A stretch of 64,000 bases of DNA, from the NCBI GenBank assembly GCA_917880885.1, contig OU862917.1, forward strand, positions 32,786,104 to 32,850,103, given 5' to 3'. Source of the DNA: Limnephilus marmoratus (Eukaryota; Arthropoda; Insecta; Trichoptera; Limnephilidae). The translations under genes were made by a program, and so were the position numbers. Each line of letters begins with the position of its first letter. The stretch's first letter is position 1. The notes beneath the pieces were generated by a model. That model did not search any database. It was not told the DNA's origin and worked only from the letters and a program-made list of their open reading frames with translations. Positions 20,085-32,793 of the stretch are shown here, piece after piece.

Positions 20085-20510
20085 TTTAGGGGGGAGGGGC
20101 ACGGGGCACGTGCCCACCCCAGACGGTATTTTATGTACTGTGGAGATTCCATCACAGTACATACTTAGAAGCTAAAACTTTCTTTTTTAAATATTTAATT
20201 TTTCGATTGTTTTGACACATTCATAAACCTTCCTATACATACTTGAACTTGTAGAAATAAACTTGAAGTATGATACGTCAAGTTTATTTCTAACAGTAAT
20301 TGTTGATTTTTTTTCCCGTCCGCCACTTGTGCCCCCCCCCCCCTTCCCAGAAAAAAATCCTAACAGTAATTGTTGATTTTTTGCCCGTCCGCCCCTTGTG
20401 CCCCCCCCCCCCCCCCCCAGAAAAAAATCGTAACAGTAATTTTTGATTTTTTTGCCCGTCCGTCCCTTGTGCCCCGCCCAGAAAAAAATCCCGGATCCGC
20501 CCTTTAATAT
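20085..20510. repeat. C-rich repeat with three tandem units of about 67 bp
   Basis: The units at 20291-20500 share TAACAGTAATTGTTGATTTT, GCCCGTCCGCCCCTTGTG, a 10-19 base C run and AGAAAAAAATC. The right boundary CCCGGATCCGCCCT and the left AGGGGGGAGGGGCACGGGG suggest a MITE. TAATATTAACA occurs on both sides near the boundaries. Termini are weak, so the class is not settled. Confidence 0.55.
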
Positions 20511-22620
20511 TAACATAATTCTTCATTCAAGGATGGGGTTTTTTGTAAACAGAAACAAGAAGCTTTACATTTTAAGATCACCAAAGGGGCTTGCATGGTG
20601 ATACAGTTTGACGCGTGAATTGTATATGCTCGAAGATCTGCTTGTCTGCATCAAATTATCTCAGCTTGAGTTACACAAATATTCCTGTTGATAGTTTTAG
20701 AATGGCCTTGTGGATCTTGTCCCCAAGTCTAAAGCCAGTAAAAGTCTAGGATCGGAAGATTTGTTTGGATTCTCATGGTCAAATAATGAATCTCTAGATT
20801 TAAAATAAAATATGTTGGCTATATCAGCAAGCGGATGCGTTGGTCCCCAATCAAATGATTGCCCGGTGCTCTCGATGAATAATGGTCAATGCGCAAATAC
20901 TGGAGGTGCCACATACCGAAACCTAGATACTCGTATAATGTATGTAAAAGGATTCACACCCTTGGTTATAAATCCTGTTGCAAATTGTCATGAACATTGA
21001 TATTGATATCATGGGCAAGTTTTAATAAACTGCCCCATGACCAAAGGGGTAAGGTATATGTAAATACTGATTTAAAAAAAGGTTAATTGTACACGAGAAA
21101 AAATACCGGCAATTATTTTTTTTCTATTTTTCTAAGAATAATTTATTTTATTGAAGAATGTACCTACTCCCATAAAAACCTTATTTAGTTATTGAAGATT
21201 TTTATCACTGTTGTTTTTATTACATACATAATAACATACATATATACTCGTGTATTATATTGATATAAAGGGTAATACTTGGGTGCAAGGCGGGTACTGA
21301 TAAAAAAAAACTGCAAATTGTAAAGTGAAAAATTAACAAAAAATATTTTTTCACTGAGTTTGTTATATAATTTTTTGCATGTAGGTAATAAAAAAATGGG
21401 AAATGTATGAAGTATTTTTCTTTGATGATTACATTCGTAATAATTTTTTAAAAATTCGGCTTAGGCAAATATTCAAAGACATTCTGTTTTTATTTTTAAT
21501 CGTATTTTTGAAACCCTGGCGATTTTATGAAAATATCAATCCGAAAAATCAGACCATTTTTATAAACCGGAAAGACGGGACATAATTTTATGGGTGCGAA
21601 AAATCGATAATTACATAGCCGAAAATCATTTAAAAAAAAATAACGTTTTTCACACGAATTGCACAGGAGAATAACGAGGCATACCAAAAATATTAAATCT
21701 CATAAATATTTTTTTCCTTGGTCCATCTTATTGATCATAAATCATTATAATGTTCAATATCTATATTACTAAATCCAATGTAATATACTTGTACTTAAAA
21801 ATTATGATAATAATAAGAATATTATAAAATTTGATTTTGTTAAAATCAGCACCATTACCATTATACTTCTAAAACAGGTACAGACAGCATAAAATGTACG
21901 GGGTTCTCTTCATAATATCCGTCAAAAAGTCAAACCAAATGATTAGTTTACAGAGAACAAACAATAAATCTAGTGAACGTTAAATGTCAAATTAAAAAAT
22001 TCGCCTGAAATCAAAGTGTTGCCACATAAAAAAAATAAATCAGTGTGGTATTTTACAAAATTAATAGAACATTTTCGGAGACGGGACATTTTCATATAGT
22101 GACGTCACGAACCCAAATAATGGATTTATTTATTTAAAAAAAAAAACCGTACATTTCTTAAAAATTTTACTTAAAAAATCCATCCACACAATTTTTTCCA
22201 AGTCGTTATGAAATCCATGCAAGTGGCCTAATGTCACTTAAAATGGTGTTGTAATGTGCAAGATTTTAATAATCTACACTCAAAAGGGGAAAGGTACTCG
22301 TAGATATCTACCGATTTAATAAGAACGTTAATTCTGAAAATAACGAGTTATAAATGATTGGGATTTTAGAACTGTTGGTGAGGCATTACAGCTGTATTCC
22401 CAGGAAAAGAAATTTAGACCCATGAATAATAAATATTTCGATAAGCAGGTGAATCAGAGGAAGTGAAACGAAAAACGGTTTCAAACGGTTCCTTTCCAGT
22501 GTGCAATAAACCACTGAACGATATTAATCCCTGGAATTGTGAACTGAACCGATTTGAAAGAAAATAATCAACGTCGATAATTTAAGACCTTTCGGTAATA
22601 TAGCTTCAGAGAGTCCAGTG
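20511..22620. other. unassigned, 2.1 kb
   Basis: It contains a 62-codon plus-strand frame (20812-21000) with CVGPQSNDCPVLSMNNGQC, in less AT-biased sequence than its flanks; no domain is recognised. A second pair of overlapping 60-codon frames near 21.4-21.7 kb is AT-driven. No repeat family was assigned. Confidence 0.35.
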
Positions 22621-22830
22621 TAGGGTGTAGGTAATTGATTATCTGCTCTAGAAAGGTAATCGTTAAGCATATGACTTGAGGAGTAAGCTGGTGAATGCGT
22701 GACGAGAGTGTCATGAACAGTGTGATCGGGCGAAGCGAACGGTCGGGCGAGGCGAACGGAAGTTGAGAGGGAGATATAAGTTCGTGAAGTTTTACTTCAG
22801 TCGTGTGGTCTAAAGTCTAAAGCACACCCG
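22621..22830. other. unassigned GC-shifted block before SINE-B
   Basis: It carries a short tandem pair, GTGATCGGGCGAAGCGAAC / GGTCGGGCGAGGCGAAC, and a CAGTCGTGTGGTCTAAAG end. It may be a fragment of a 5' UTR or LTR, but no termini were found. Confidence 0.3.
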
Positions 22831-22832
22831 TT

Positions 22833-23180
22833 TTTTAACATTAGATCCACACAAGAGGCACGGAGTAAAACAATTTCCCTCAGGGCCTATGTCATCTTTT
22901 GGGATGTTATGTGGAGTGTCTTTTTAGGAAAGAGGGGAGAGGAAGTTCTGGGAAGGAAAAAGGTAAGAGGGGTGGGTAGGAATCTGGGGATCAGTTTGTA
23001 AAGGAGTGAGACGTGTGAATCCATCTCTCCCATTGCGTCTCCCTCAACCGATCCGTTCTACCACGCAGTTGAAGGGCGGGTACATCCGCCGCCAAGACTC
23101 GAACAAACCCCTACTAAGTCAACAAAAGTAGCGAACCACTTGGGGTGACTTATGGCAGAGGTGTTGGTTATCCAATATAA
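22833..23180 (-). mobile_element. SINE-B, long subfamily
   Basis: Blocks are ACATTAGATCCACACAAG, TTTCCCTCAGGGCCTATG, GGGAGAGGAAGTTCTGG and GAACCACTTGGGGTGAC. An extra segment of about 100 bp (GGAGTGAGACGTG to GTTGAAGGGCGGGTAC) is absent from the 5.8-kb copy. The 5' end stops at GTTATCCAATA, so the terminal GC-rich 30 bp are missing. Confidence 0.8.
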
Positions 23181-23267
23181 AACTCAACTAATTTCATGAC
23201 TCAACTCCCTATTCATGGAGCAGATCCAGGAAATAACACCATACTGAAATTGTAGGATTTATGGAGC

Positions 23268-23632
23268 TTTTTTACATTAGCACCACGCAGGAGGCCCTGG
23301 GGAAAATCATTTCCCTCGGGGCCTGTCATCTTTGGGGATGCCATGTGGAAGATCTTTTTAAGGAAACAAAGGAAAGGAAATTCTGGGAAGGAAAAAGGTA
23401 TGAGGAGTGGCTACGAATCTGGGGGTCAGTCAGGGTTCAAGAGTAACATATTATTCCATGCAGTAAGTGAATAAATGTATCCACCGCCGAGACCTAGACA
23501 AACTTCACCACATGCATCGGCACCCTTGTTAAGACACCAAGCGTACCACTTGGTGTGACCCGTGGTAGAGGTGTTCGTTATCCAATAATTGATTCCTGGG
23601 GTGGCGGTAACCATCCCGCCTCTCATATTAAA
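23268..23632 (-). mobile_element. SINE-B, near full length
   Basis: TTTTTTACATTAGCACCAC begins the minus-strand tail side. AATCATTTCCCTCGGGGCC, AATTCTGGGAAGGAAAAAGG, CACTTGGTGTGACC and GGGGTGGCGGTAACC follow. It is the second SINE-B in the same orientation within 100 bp of the previous copy. Confidence 0.8.
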
Positions 23633-24484
23633 GAAAAACTGAAGATGTAATCTAAAAACAAATATGATTTTTTTTATAATGTGTATTTTTTCCCGGCAAA
23701 AATAGTTATTTACCAATCGAATTTAAAAAACTTAAAAATTACAAAATCTGTTAAAAATTTAAATACACGAAATGCACATTTCAAATATGGTTCATTTTTT
23801 TAATGATTAAAAATCTTATTTCAGGTAATTCCCTACTTTCTCGCTTGTCGGAATTCAGAGTATCAGTTCTAATTTTTTAAATTTCAAAGCAAATATTATT
23901 TCGTTGGCCTTTTCATTATAAGCCTCTGTAACTTTCTGTAATTCCACAGTAGTTGAAATGATTATTCACTAAACCGTATTTTTTTTTTGTTTAACAAACC
24001 CCGGAGTAATAAAATGACGGAAAAACAATATCTAACGACGGGCAATTTGTAAACCACAACGTCTTACGGATCAATTAACTTGGTCTGTTGTACTGTAACA
24101 ACTTCATTTAACTTATGTTTACTTCTCATTGAAGTGAAACATTTTCTTTGTTATTTTATTGCACTTTACTATCAATAATATCATTAAGTTGTATATTTGT
24201 TTAGACAAGTAGACCTTTAATGAACAGTTCGGTAAAGTTTGCGGTTACAAAAAGCCATTTGAACATTTGCAAATTTCAATGAGTCGAACTTTTCTCTTTG
24301 ATTAGAGTCTTGAGTGATTTTGAGTCACTACAAAAAAATGATGACTGTAAACGGGATTTTAACAGGACTTGCTAAGGTTAAATTAAAAAATCGTACATAA
24401 TATATTAACTTTGGTTGGTATCTTTTATAACCTTTTCACATACAGAGAGGCAGCCGTAGAAATTTTTCTTTCTAAACTGAAACG
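23633..24484. other. unassigned AT-rich DNA
   Basis: No gene was recognised. About 90 bp at 23826-23915 (CCTACTTTCTCGCTTGTC...AAATTTCAAAGCAAATAT) resemble 32826-32910, so an unclassified low-copy repeat lies here. Confidence 0.45.
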
Positions 24485-25216
24485 TTTAAGAGGGCATTGC
24501 CAGAGAAAACCAGAAATATGTCATTTTCAAATCAGATTTAAGTTTTAAGTTTTATTTAAGACGTATTAACTCTTTTCCACAAAAAATTATAAATGGATTT
24601 CGAAAGATTGTTCTTTTATCTAGCATTCGCATGTAATAAATTTTGAGAAATTTTTTTAATTTTTAGTACCTATAATAAGGTTATTCCATAGGTCATTGGC
24701 AGATTTGTTAAATTTTCAAAAAAGATTTTGTATTATACCACACCCATTTCAAATAATATAATCATGCAGTAAAATAAATCAATACATTATCTAGCAAACG
24801 CATGTTTTAGAATTTTAATTTTAGTTTCAATAAAATCATTAAAAAATATGCACGTACATGTGTTTCTTAAAGAAAATTGGTCCATTTGTGTATTTATTTG
24901 CGCACTTACAAACTAATATATTTCAGATTTTTTTTAACATTCTTATTAAATTTGAAAAATGATAAATACTTATAATCAAAAAATAATTACAAAAAGTACA
25001 TTATTTTAATAGTTTTATCATCGCACCTTTCAGCATTTTTGGATGAAGGTATAAATTAAAGGTAATTTGGATTGAAAGAAATTCGATATTGAGTTATAAT
25101 TTTTAAAAGCTGGTAAGGGGAATAATTAATCTTTCTCATTGTAACCGCCCTGCACGATCTTAAGAACAACTTTCGACGAAATGTGGATTTTCGTCCGCTG
25201 GCTGGTTAAACGCTTT
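24485..25216 (+). repeat. Repeat-F copy 1 (about 740 bp, unclassified DNA element)
   Basis: It begins TTTAAGAGGGCATTGCCAG and ends GCTGGTTAAACGCTTTTAAA. The outer bases TTTAARAG are inverted repeats of each other and hint at a TIR element. Shared interior blocks with the other copies include ATTGTTCTTTTATCTAGCAT, TTGGTCCATTTGTGTATTT, ACCTTTCAGCATTTTTGG and ACTTTCGACGAAATGTGG. No protein coding. Confidence 0.85.
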
Positions 25217-26245
25217 TAAAAAGTTTTTTTTAAACCAATAAATTCTTCATATTTATGCATATGATTTTCAGGATTTTGTAGGACCCCATCTCATGGAAAT
25301 ATTCGTAAGGAAAACCCATCGTATTCAGTTGCAACAATATATATATATAATACAATCCTTCATTATTAGTCAAAATTAACGTCAATCTTTTTAAACATTA
25401 AATGAAACAAATCACTTTGTATATTTCTATGCCGTTACAATACATCTGAACTTACTATTGTCTTAAAAACTCAAAATTTAATGTGACAAGTAAACACCCT
25501 CTTACTTCCAGTAAATTCTTAGTCTAAACGTTGTTCTCGTATGACAAAATAGACCTTCAAAAATATGTGCATTAACGAAGTAAACGGTAGGACCGGACGG
25601 CGTTTTCCTATTTAAAAGTTTCGTCGAATACTACCTCAAAGCTGACTAGAGTAGGGGGACTGGGCTATTTTGAAGTGTCAAGGATCAAGCTATATTAGAG
25701 CAGTTATTGTACTCGTTGGTACCGCTGATTTGTGTGTTATTTTATCGCAAGCATATAATAAACACCAATAATGACTTCGTAAATTGGCTGGTGCGAGCCC
25801 AGACCCTGTACTCGTAGGTCGCAGGCCTTGCACTCTCTAATGACACATACAATCTTCGGGCGGAAAAAAGTGTACTATAATTAATAATGATTGAATCCTT
25901 TGCTTTTACTAGTGTTTGCCGAGGAATGAAACATGTTCTCCTCACGCACGAGGGCATTTCGGCACTTTTTACTGCAATTTACTTAGTGGTGGCACACGAC
26001 CTTACGCAACGCGTGTAGTTTTAGTATAAAACTAAGAAATCTAAAATACTACTATTGACTTATTTTTGGCTTGCCACATTGAGATTTCTACATCTAGTCT
26101 ATATATATTGTAACGTCGCGTTGTTGGTATGCATCACTTAATTAATCAAAATTATCAACTTGTTGAATTTGCAATTTTTGAAGTCAATTTTTTGTTCCAG
26201 TAATTATAAATCAGAAACCGAGATGGCCTCCACCAAGTAGGATCA
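25217..26245. other. unassigned
   Basis: A 71-codon minus-strand frame near 25.74-25.96 kb has no recognised domain. No repeat family was assigned. Confidence 0.35.
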
Positions 26246-26935
26246 AAGGTTCAAAGTTACCCCCCCCCATGTAACGCGCCGTAACGTTTTTCTGGTACAC
26301 CCCCCCCCCCCTCTACACGTTACGTAACGCCCAAGTGACAATTTTTACCTGAAAGTCACAATTAGGTTGCGCAAAGTACTGGACCTTTTTTCTTGTTTTA
26401 ATCGCTTATATAACATCATTTATGTGTTCCATATCCTTTAATAACATCATTTATATGTTCCATAAATTTTTCTTTATTTTTTTTTTCTTTTTTCTTTTGC
26501 TGCTTTCTAAATTTCGTTGGCATTGTTGCGCTGACAAGTCAGCATGAGAGCCTTTATAGGCCAAGAATGGCTGATGGTGTAAATCTCCCGCTTTTGAAGA
26601 CATTTTAGTACCTTTAACGACACTAACTACAGCAATTTGTCTTTATGCTTGTTTCGTGATTAAAACACTAACGAATACCGACAACGAAAATAAAATAAAA
26701 ATGATATACAATACAGTCGAGGGATTACCCGTACCACATAAGCGAAAAGGGTTGCCAACATAGAAGTTTTTAATTCCCTAGTTTTTTTTATTTAAATTAA
26801 AAAAAAACATGTTACGTAACACGTTGTTCGAACCCCCCCCCCCCCCGCCCCCGTAACCCATAGTAACGTTTTACAAGACCCCCCTCCCCCCAAAGTGCGT
26901 TACGTAATACTTGAACGGCCCCTGATTACAATAAC
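26246..26935. repeat. two direct copies of a C-run / TTACGTAA element end, about 0.56 kb apart
   Basis: At 26.26-26.33 and 26.86-26.93 kb the order is ..GTAACGTTTT, a C-rich run, then CGTTACGTAA. The right copy ends TACTTGAACGGCCCCTG, which read backwards (CAGGGGCCGTTCAAGTA) looks like a DNA-transposon terminus. The left outer terminus was not found. The 0.5 kb between them is unassigned. Confidence 0.5.
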
Positions 26936-27642
26936 CTTTTTTTAAATAGTTCCTCTCGGATATATTACTCTAGTACTCTTACAAGTTGTACGCATGAAAA
27001 GTTTCGATCTATAGCTTAGATATTCAATTGTTCAAATTTCATTTTACGTACGTATAACCTTCAAGAATTTAAGAGGGCACAACCAGAGAAAACCAGAAAT
27101 ATGTCTCTTTGAAATCAGATTTTAGACGTATTGACTCTTTTCCCCAAAAAAACATAAATTGATTTAGAAAGATTGTTCTTTTACCTAGTATGTTTTAAAT
27201 TTTGAGAAAAAATGTTTATTTTAAGTATAATAAAGTTATGCCATAGGTCGTTGGAAGATTTGTTAAATTTTCAAAAAAGATTTTATATTATACAACGCCC
27301 ATTTCCAAAGATATTCAAATACCTTTGCCCATTTCAAATCATATAATCATGCAGTAAAATAAATTAATACATTATCTGGGAAACGTATGTTACGGAATTT
27401 ATATTTTAGTTTAAATAAAATCATTAAAAAATATATACCTACGTGTGTTCCTTGATGAAAATTGGTCCGTTTGTGTATTTATTTGCGCACTTACAAAATA
27501 ATATGTCAGATTTTTTTACATTCTTATTTTGCTTAGACATTATTGAAAAATGATAAATACTTATGATAAAAAAATAATTACAAAAAATGCATAATTTTAA
27601 TAGTTTTATCATCACACCTTTCAGCATTTATGGATGTAAGTA

Positions 27643-28277
<635 letters not shown>

Positions 28278-28584
28278 GTGTTTATTCCAGTATGTGGGGA
28301 GGAGAGTGCAATCCCACACATTCCATAAGGCTATAATATACACATACATGTACAAAGTATTTGAAAGGAAAAAAAGAAAAAAAAGGTGGATATGAATGTA
28401 CACGAAACAAAAAAAGATAATAAGCTAATAGTATCTAGTAAAAGGAAAACAAAATAAATAATAATATTAAGCATCAATAGTGGATGATGGACTGAGGCGG
28501 GCTTCCATGACGAGGATGTTTCCAGAGCTGGTTATCCTTTCCCTCATTCCTGCCACCCTGGATCTAATAACATAATAATAATAT
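28278..28584 (-). pseudogene. 5'-truncated LINE 3' end (RT C terminus plus UTR)
   Basis: The minus strand encodes SRVAGMRERITSSGNILVME followed by ARLSPSSTIDA and a stop (about 28468-28570). This is the same kind of ending as the 52.8-kb element (SRIRTSTNIIVVAASEWLSS). Its UTR ends GGGATTGCACTCTCCTCCCC...CTGGAATAAA, parallel to GGGATTGCACTACCCTCCC...CTGGAATAAA at 54.46 kb. Two related elements of one clade are therefore present. Confidence 0.8.
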
Positions 28585-28875
28585 AAATTAAAGCAAATTT
28601 GGAATGAAATAAAATCGATATTGAGTTATAATTTTAAAAAGCTGGTACGGAGAATAATTAATCTTTCTCATTGGAACCGCCCTGTAGATCGTAAGAACAT
28701 CTTTCGACGAAATGTGGATTTTCGGCCGCTGGCTGGTTAAATACCCTTAATTGGTGTGGTGAAAATTTAAATGCATGTATTACATACTTCTATTATTTAA
28801 TACATTATAAAAAATCCCGATGGATAAAATGAACAACGTGTGTCCCATGACTGGCATTTGAAAATATGAATTTTG

Positions 28876-29108
28876 TTTATGTGAATCCCGCACAAGAGTC
28901 CCAACTGCTGATAACATCCCCAATTGGGGTGAGACTATGTTGTGGGGCTGAAAGTAGTGTTAAGGGGATGGAAATCTCCACGCAGGTGTAGATGTACCTG
29001 GTTACTCAGATCTGGTCACAAAACACAGCTAAAGCCTTTTCAGGTAACACGATTTAAGGACGATACTGACACGTGCCATAAATATACTGTGTATTATATT
29101 TAACCCAA
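28876..29108 (-). mobile_element. SINE-A 3' half
   Basis: Reverse-order blocks are AATCCCGCACAAGAGTCCC, CATCCCCAATTGGGG, GATCTGGTCACAAAACAC, CTAAAGCC and ACGTGCCATAAATATACTG. The head follows at 29.77 kb, beyond an insertion. Confidence 0.8.
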
Positions 29109-29114
29109 CAAGCA

Positions 29115-29377
29115 GGCATTTTGCAATAAAATCCTAAGAAATGTAATATTTCCGAACGCATCCGAAAACTAAAAACTCCCTTTGAAAGGTGAGAAATACG
29201 CTTTCAATATTTATAATTTGAATTAATAAAAAATTCTCAAAGTTTCATAATTCTTTTTCAAATTGCGGTCGACAGCTTTTGTTTCATAAAAGGGTAGATA
29301 TATTTGAATTGTTTTAAGGGTAATGTTTAGATTGGAATATAAAGATTGGTGTTATCTCTTTCTAACACCGTTTTTAA
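29115..29377 (+). repeat. Repeat-G copy 1 (unclassified)
   Basis: It aligns with 60.17-60.62 kb through CAATAAAATCC, ATTTCCGAACGCATCCG, AAAACTAAAAACTC, TTTTTCAAATTGCGGTC, GGTAATGTTTAGATT and TCTCTTTCTAACACCG. It lies between the two halves of a SINE-A and is itself bordered by SINE-B. Confidence 0.7.
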
Positions 29378-29697
29378 TGCACAGGAGGCCCTGAGGCCCT
29401 GAGGAAAATAATTCCTCTCAATGTCTTTTTACAAAGGAAAGGAAGTTTTGGAAGAAAAAGGTATGGGGTGGGTAGGAATCTAGGAATCAGTGTGTCCAGG
29501 AGTGACATCCTTCCCAGGCAATGGCAATGTTCCGTGAGAGTACCTTCAACCATTCTCTCCGGATTCGGCCTGCCATGCAGCTGGTGGGCAGATGCAAGAC
29601 CCTGTCGAACCTCACCCCATGAACCCACTTGGGGTGATCTATGGCAGAAGTATTGCTTATCCAATAAATGGTTCCAGTACCCGTCTCCCAAATTGCG
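29378..29697 (-). mobile_element. SINE-B, long subfamily
   Basis: GCACAGGAGGCCCTGAGG, a duplicated CCCTGAGG, GGTGGGTAGGAATCTAGG, CATGCAGCTGGTGGGCAG, CCCACTTGGGGTGATC and TATCCAATAAATGG are present. The GGGGCGGCGG block near the 5' end is lost. The overlapping 100- and 134-codon frames have no domain. Confidence 0.75.
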
Positions 29698-29763
29698 TGA
29701 GACCCTATATGAGTTGTTCCGAAAACCGAAAAAATTAGCACGAGGAAAAAGATTAATGAAAAA

Positions 29764-29888
29764 ACTGTGAAATAACACAAATTGATTACATAAAATTTAC
29801 TTGCGTATATTGGAGTTTGAACCCGCGTCCTCCGAATTCGTAGCAATCGCAAACACTTAACCACGGAGGCGACATTGCACGGCATGCG
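29764..29888 (-). mobile_element. SINE-A tRNA-like head and linker
   Basis: TGTGAAATAACACAAATTG and ATAAAATTTACTTGCG are followed on the minus strand by the diverged B-box region GTTTGAACCCGCG and the A-box side CCACGGAGGCGAC. It completes the 28.9-kb half. Confidence 0.8.
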
Positions 29889-30417
29889 CACCTAACTAAG
29901 GAGAAGTGTCAAATTAGCGTCCATATGAGAGTAAAGACGATTTCATTTCATTTTAATTCTTACCGTAGTCTATATAAATGGGGCTCAGTCACGACATCAT
30001 TACACCGGCCACTGAAGAAACCACGTTAAATCAATTTGCCATTTTTTTTAACATACTCTTCGTGTAAAGAAATACGTACTCACTTTGATAGGCAATTGGT
30101 ACACATGTCATTGAGAAGATGTCATGTATTCGCAACAGTGTAATACAGTCGGACAGTTATTTGTAGACACGATAGACAACTAATTATTGATGTAAATAAT
30201 GATACCAGTAACTTGAATTATATCTGCCTATTGATAGCAACTTCGAACCAAACTACGTTTGATTTATAAGTGGGTAGGTACGTATCAAACTTAAAAATTT
30301 TGATTCCTGAATTTGAAAGGAAATCTAATGTACAATATCCACAAGCAAATGCTTTTAATGTAGGAAAAGTAACACTGTAACATGTTCCATTTTTCAAGAT
30401 AAATAAAATTATTAAAA

Positions 30418-30456
<39 letters not shown>

Positions 30457-31290
30457 CTAAAATTCTCGGGCTGTGAGCTGTGGACCATGTAACCATTATT
30501 TTCCGTCTAAAATTTAAAGGTCAACTATATTCAGCTAGCAGTATCATTTCTGTCAAGAGGTACGGAGCTTTAATATATTTATTTTGTCATGAAATTTTTC
30601 ATAATTTACTAATTAATACTTAATTGTAAGATATTTTAAGATATAAAAGACAAAATAATATTTTTTCTAATTACTTGTGAGTAGGAGGTCCAGCAACTTC
30701 TGTGGTTCAACTTCAAAGTTTGGGTGGGTTTCAGTAACTAATATGATGATATTTAAAAAAAAGCTAGTCTGTTCTTTTTCGGATAATTTTTAAGCCAAAC
30801 AAAAAATTTTAAAGATAACGTAAAAAATGAACAAAACAATTTCAAAGATAACGTAAAAAATTGGATCAAAAGTAATGATTAGGCCCCAAATTCGAAGTTA
30901 TTAATGTAACTAAACTATTTAGTGAATGTATATGTAATACAAGTGTAGATATTTTCATAGGTATTACGAATTAACTAAAAGGTATTGCAAAATAAACTGC
31001 CTCAAAACAGGCTAGCTTAGTGAGGCGGGTTATAAGAAACCTCAACTTCAAAGTATACTCGTACATTTCTGTTCTTTACATATTACCTACTGTTTATTTA
31101 TTATTTTCTGTTGTTAATTTTATTAACTTATCTAATTTATAAACCAATGTAGGTACTCTATACACACTTAACATGTATTTTTGGTTATGGTTGCAAATTT
31201 CTTACAATGAAAAATGTATTATTATATTATATTTTAGTTATAATTTGATATAATTTGTTTGATACTGGTTGGAGTTACTGGTACAACTTT
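29889..31290. other. unassigned AT-rich DNA with an (AT)n tract
   Basis: An (AT)n run lies at 30421-30455. Minus-strand frames of 65-92 codons crossing it are repeat artefacts. No gene was recognised. Confidence 0.45.
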
Positions 31291-31295
31291 ACAAT

Positions 31296-31446
31296 GTGCA
31301 ACAGGATAGAAAGAGCTGATTTATTGTAGTACAGTATCATCCGCATAAAAGATTAGTTCACCATTCATTTTCTGTCTGAAAATTTCACTTACATAAATAT
31401 ATGTACTAGAAATAATAATGGTCTGAGGAGCGTGCCTTGAGGGATT
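31296..31446 (-). pseudogene. RT fragment covering motifs 4 and 5
   Basis: The minus strand reads FGIPQGTLLRPLLFLVHIFM, a stop, then GELIFYADDTVLQ. These are the PQG box and the catalytic YADD box of a Jockey/R1-like RT at about normal spacing. Nothing else of the enzyme survives. The opposite-strand 87-codon frame is unrelated. Confidence 0.75.
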
Positions 31447-32442
31447 CCAAATTTGTTAGAGCTGAATCAGTATTATTACATTTATTCATAGATGTATTAC
31501 TTTCACTCAGCAAAAATTCCCTTTTATATCTGAGGTTGGCTAACATAAGCAATTCACCCTACATGCTGCAGCCCGGAACAACTCTGCGGAATCGCACCAG
31601 TTACGTAAATTGTGAACCCATTGGGTGTAGCATCTTCCTCCACTACGTCTTCCGTTTAATCTTCACGTGGATTATAAATATGATACTTTTCTATTTTTGA
31701 TTCCTTTTGTTTTTTACTTAACATTTTGAATTTCTCAACAAATTTCACTTTTCTTAATCCATCATGGTAATCGACTAATTAGGTGAATCGTTTGGTACTA
31801 CTAACACAAATCAAATGGTTTTATTGAACATTAATCACTACGTACTATTATATCAAAACACTTAAAATCAGAAAGAGGAACACATCCGTTAATTCAATTT
31901 CGCTTTTATGAATGTAGATTCATTTTAATACCAAATTACCCTCACTACAGAGCAGTAGTTATTAGAAAATATTCATAAATTGAGAGAACCTTTCTGTGGC
32001 CTTTACAGCGTAACGAAAGCGCGGGCATCTTGTGTTTTCATTTTAAGTATTAAATTCCGTTATTTAAGAATTTAATTAATTTTTAATCATTAACGGAAGG
32101 AAATTTAGTGAATAAAAATTGATAGCAAATTTCCAGAGGCGAAGAAAATATAAACAAGTTTTCACTAACATAAATAAGTTATTGATTTACACTAAAAGAA
32201 TAAATAAGTTTATGTATTTTAAATATTGTATTAAAATAAATATCAAGGAAACTATGTATCTACTTTAAAACAATGAATACAATTATAATGGAGAAAAAAG
32301 TAACATTTTCCACTGATATACCGGACAAAATCTGAAATATCTCCAAATATTATTTACAACTTTTCGACTTGGGGCAGACACATGAAAAATAACGGGATAC
32401 TCTGAAATCTTGAGAAATCATTTTCAAATTTGAAAACGTCAA
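31447..32442. other. unassigned AT-rich DNA
   Basis: No gene, tandem or inverted structure was recognised. Confidence 0.4.
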
Positions 32443-32793
32443 TCCTACTAATAATATAAAGGCGAAAGTTTGTTTGGATGTATGGATGTTGGTATGTTTT
32501 TTACTCTTTCACGCAAATTCCACGAATGGATTTTAATGAAAATTTACAATAATTTAGCTCATACATCAGAATAACATTTAGGGTATAGCTCAGAGCTCTA
32601 GAATTGTGAAATTTGTATTAAAAAATGCAATAGGTGGCACGATTAGTAAGATATCTATAATTCTTTATTCAATTCAAATTATTAGGGGACTACTTCAAAT
32701 AAATGCGGGAGGGTGGAGGGGGGTAGGGTCGGGTGGAAGGGGGGGAGGCCGAGTGGGAACCCCGTAATACCATAAGCCGCGGGAAAAAGCTAG
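32443..32793 (+). mobile_element. non-autonomous Helitron-like element (Lep1-style termini)
   Basis: It begins TCCTACTAATAATATAAAGG directly after A and ends GCGGGAAAAAGCTAG directly before T. A GC palindrome (CCGCGG) lies about 10 bases before the CTAG end, where Helitrons carry a terminal hairpin. The 5' text is close to the widespread arthropod 'TCCTACTAATATTATAAA' Helitron family. No Rep/helicase coding. Confidence 0.8.

Noticed and set aside
20187..20526. Gly-rich frames over the C-run repeat
   Set aside because: Poly-C/poly-G in three tandem units produces Gly runs; not a protein.
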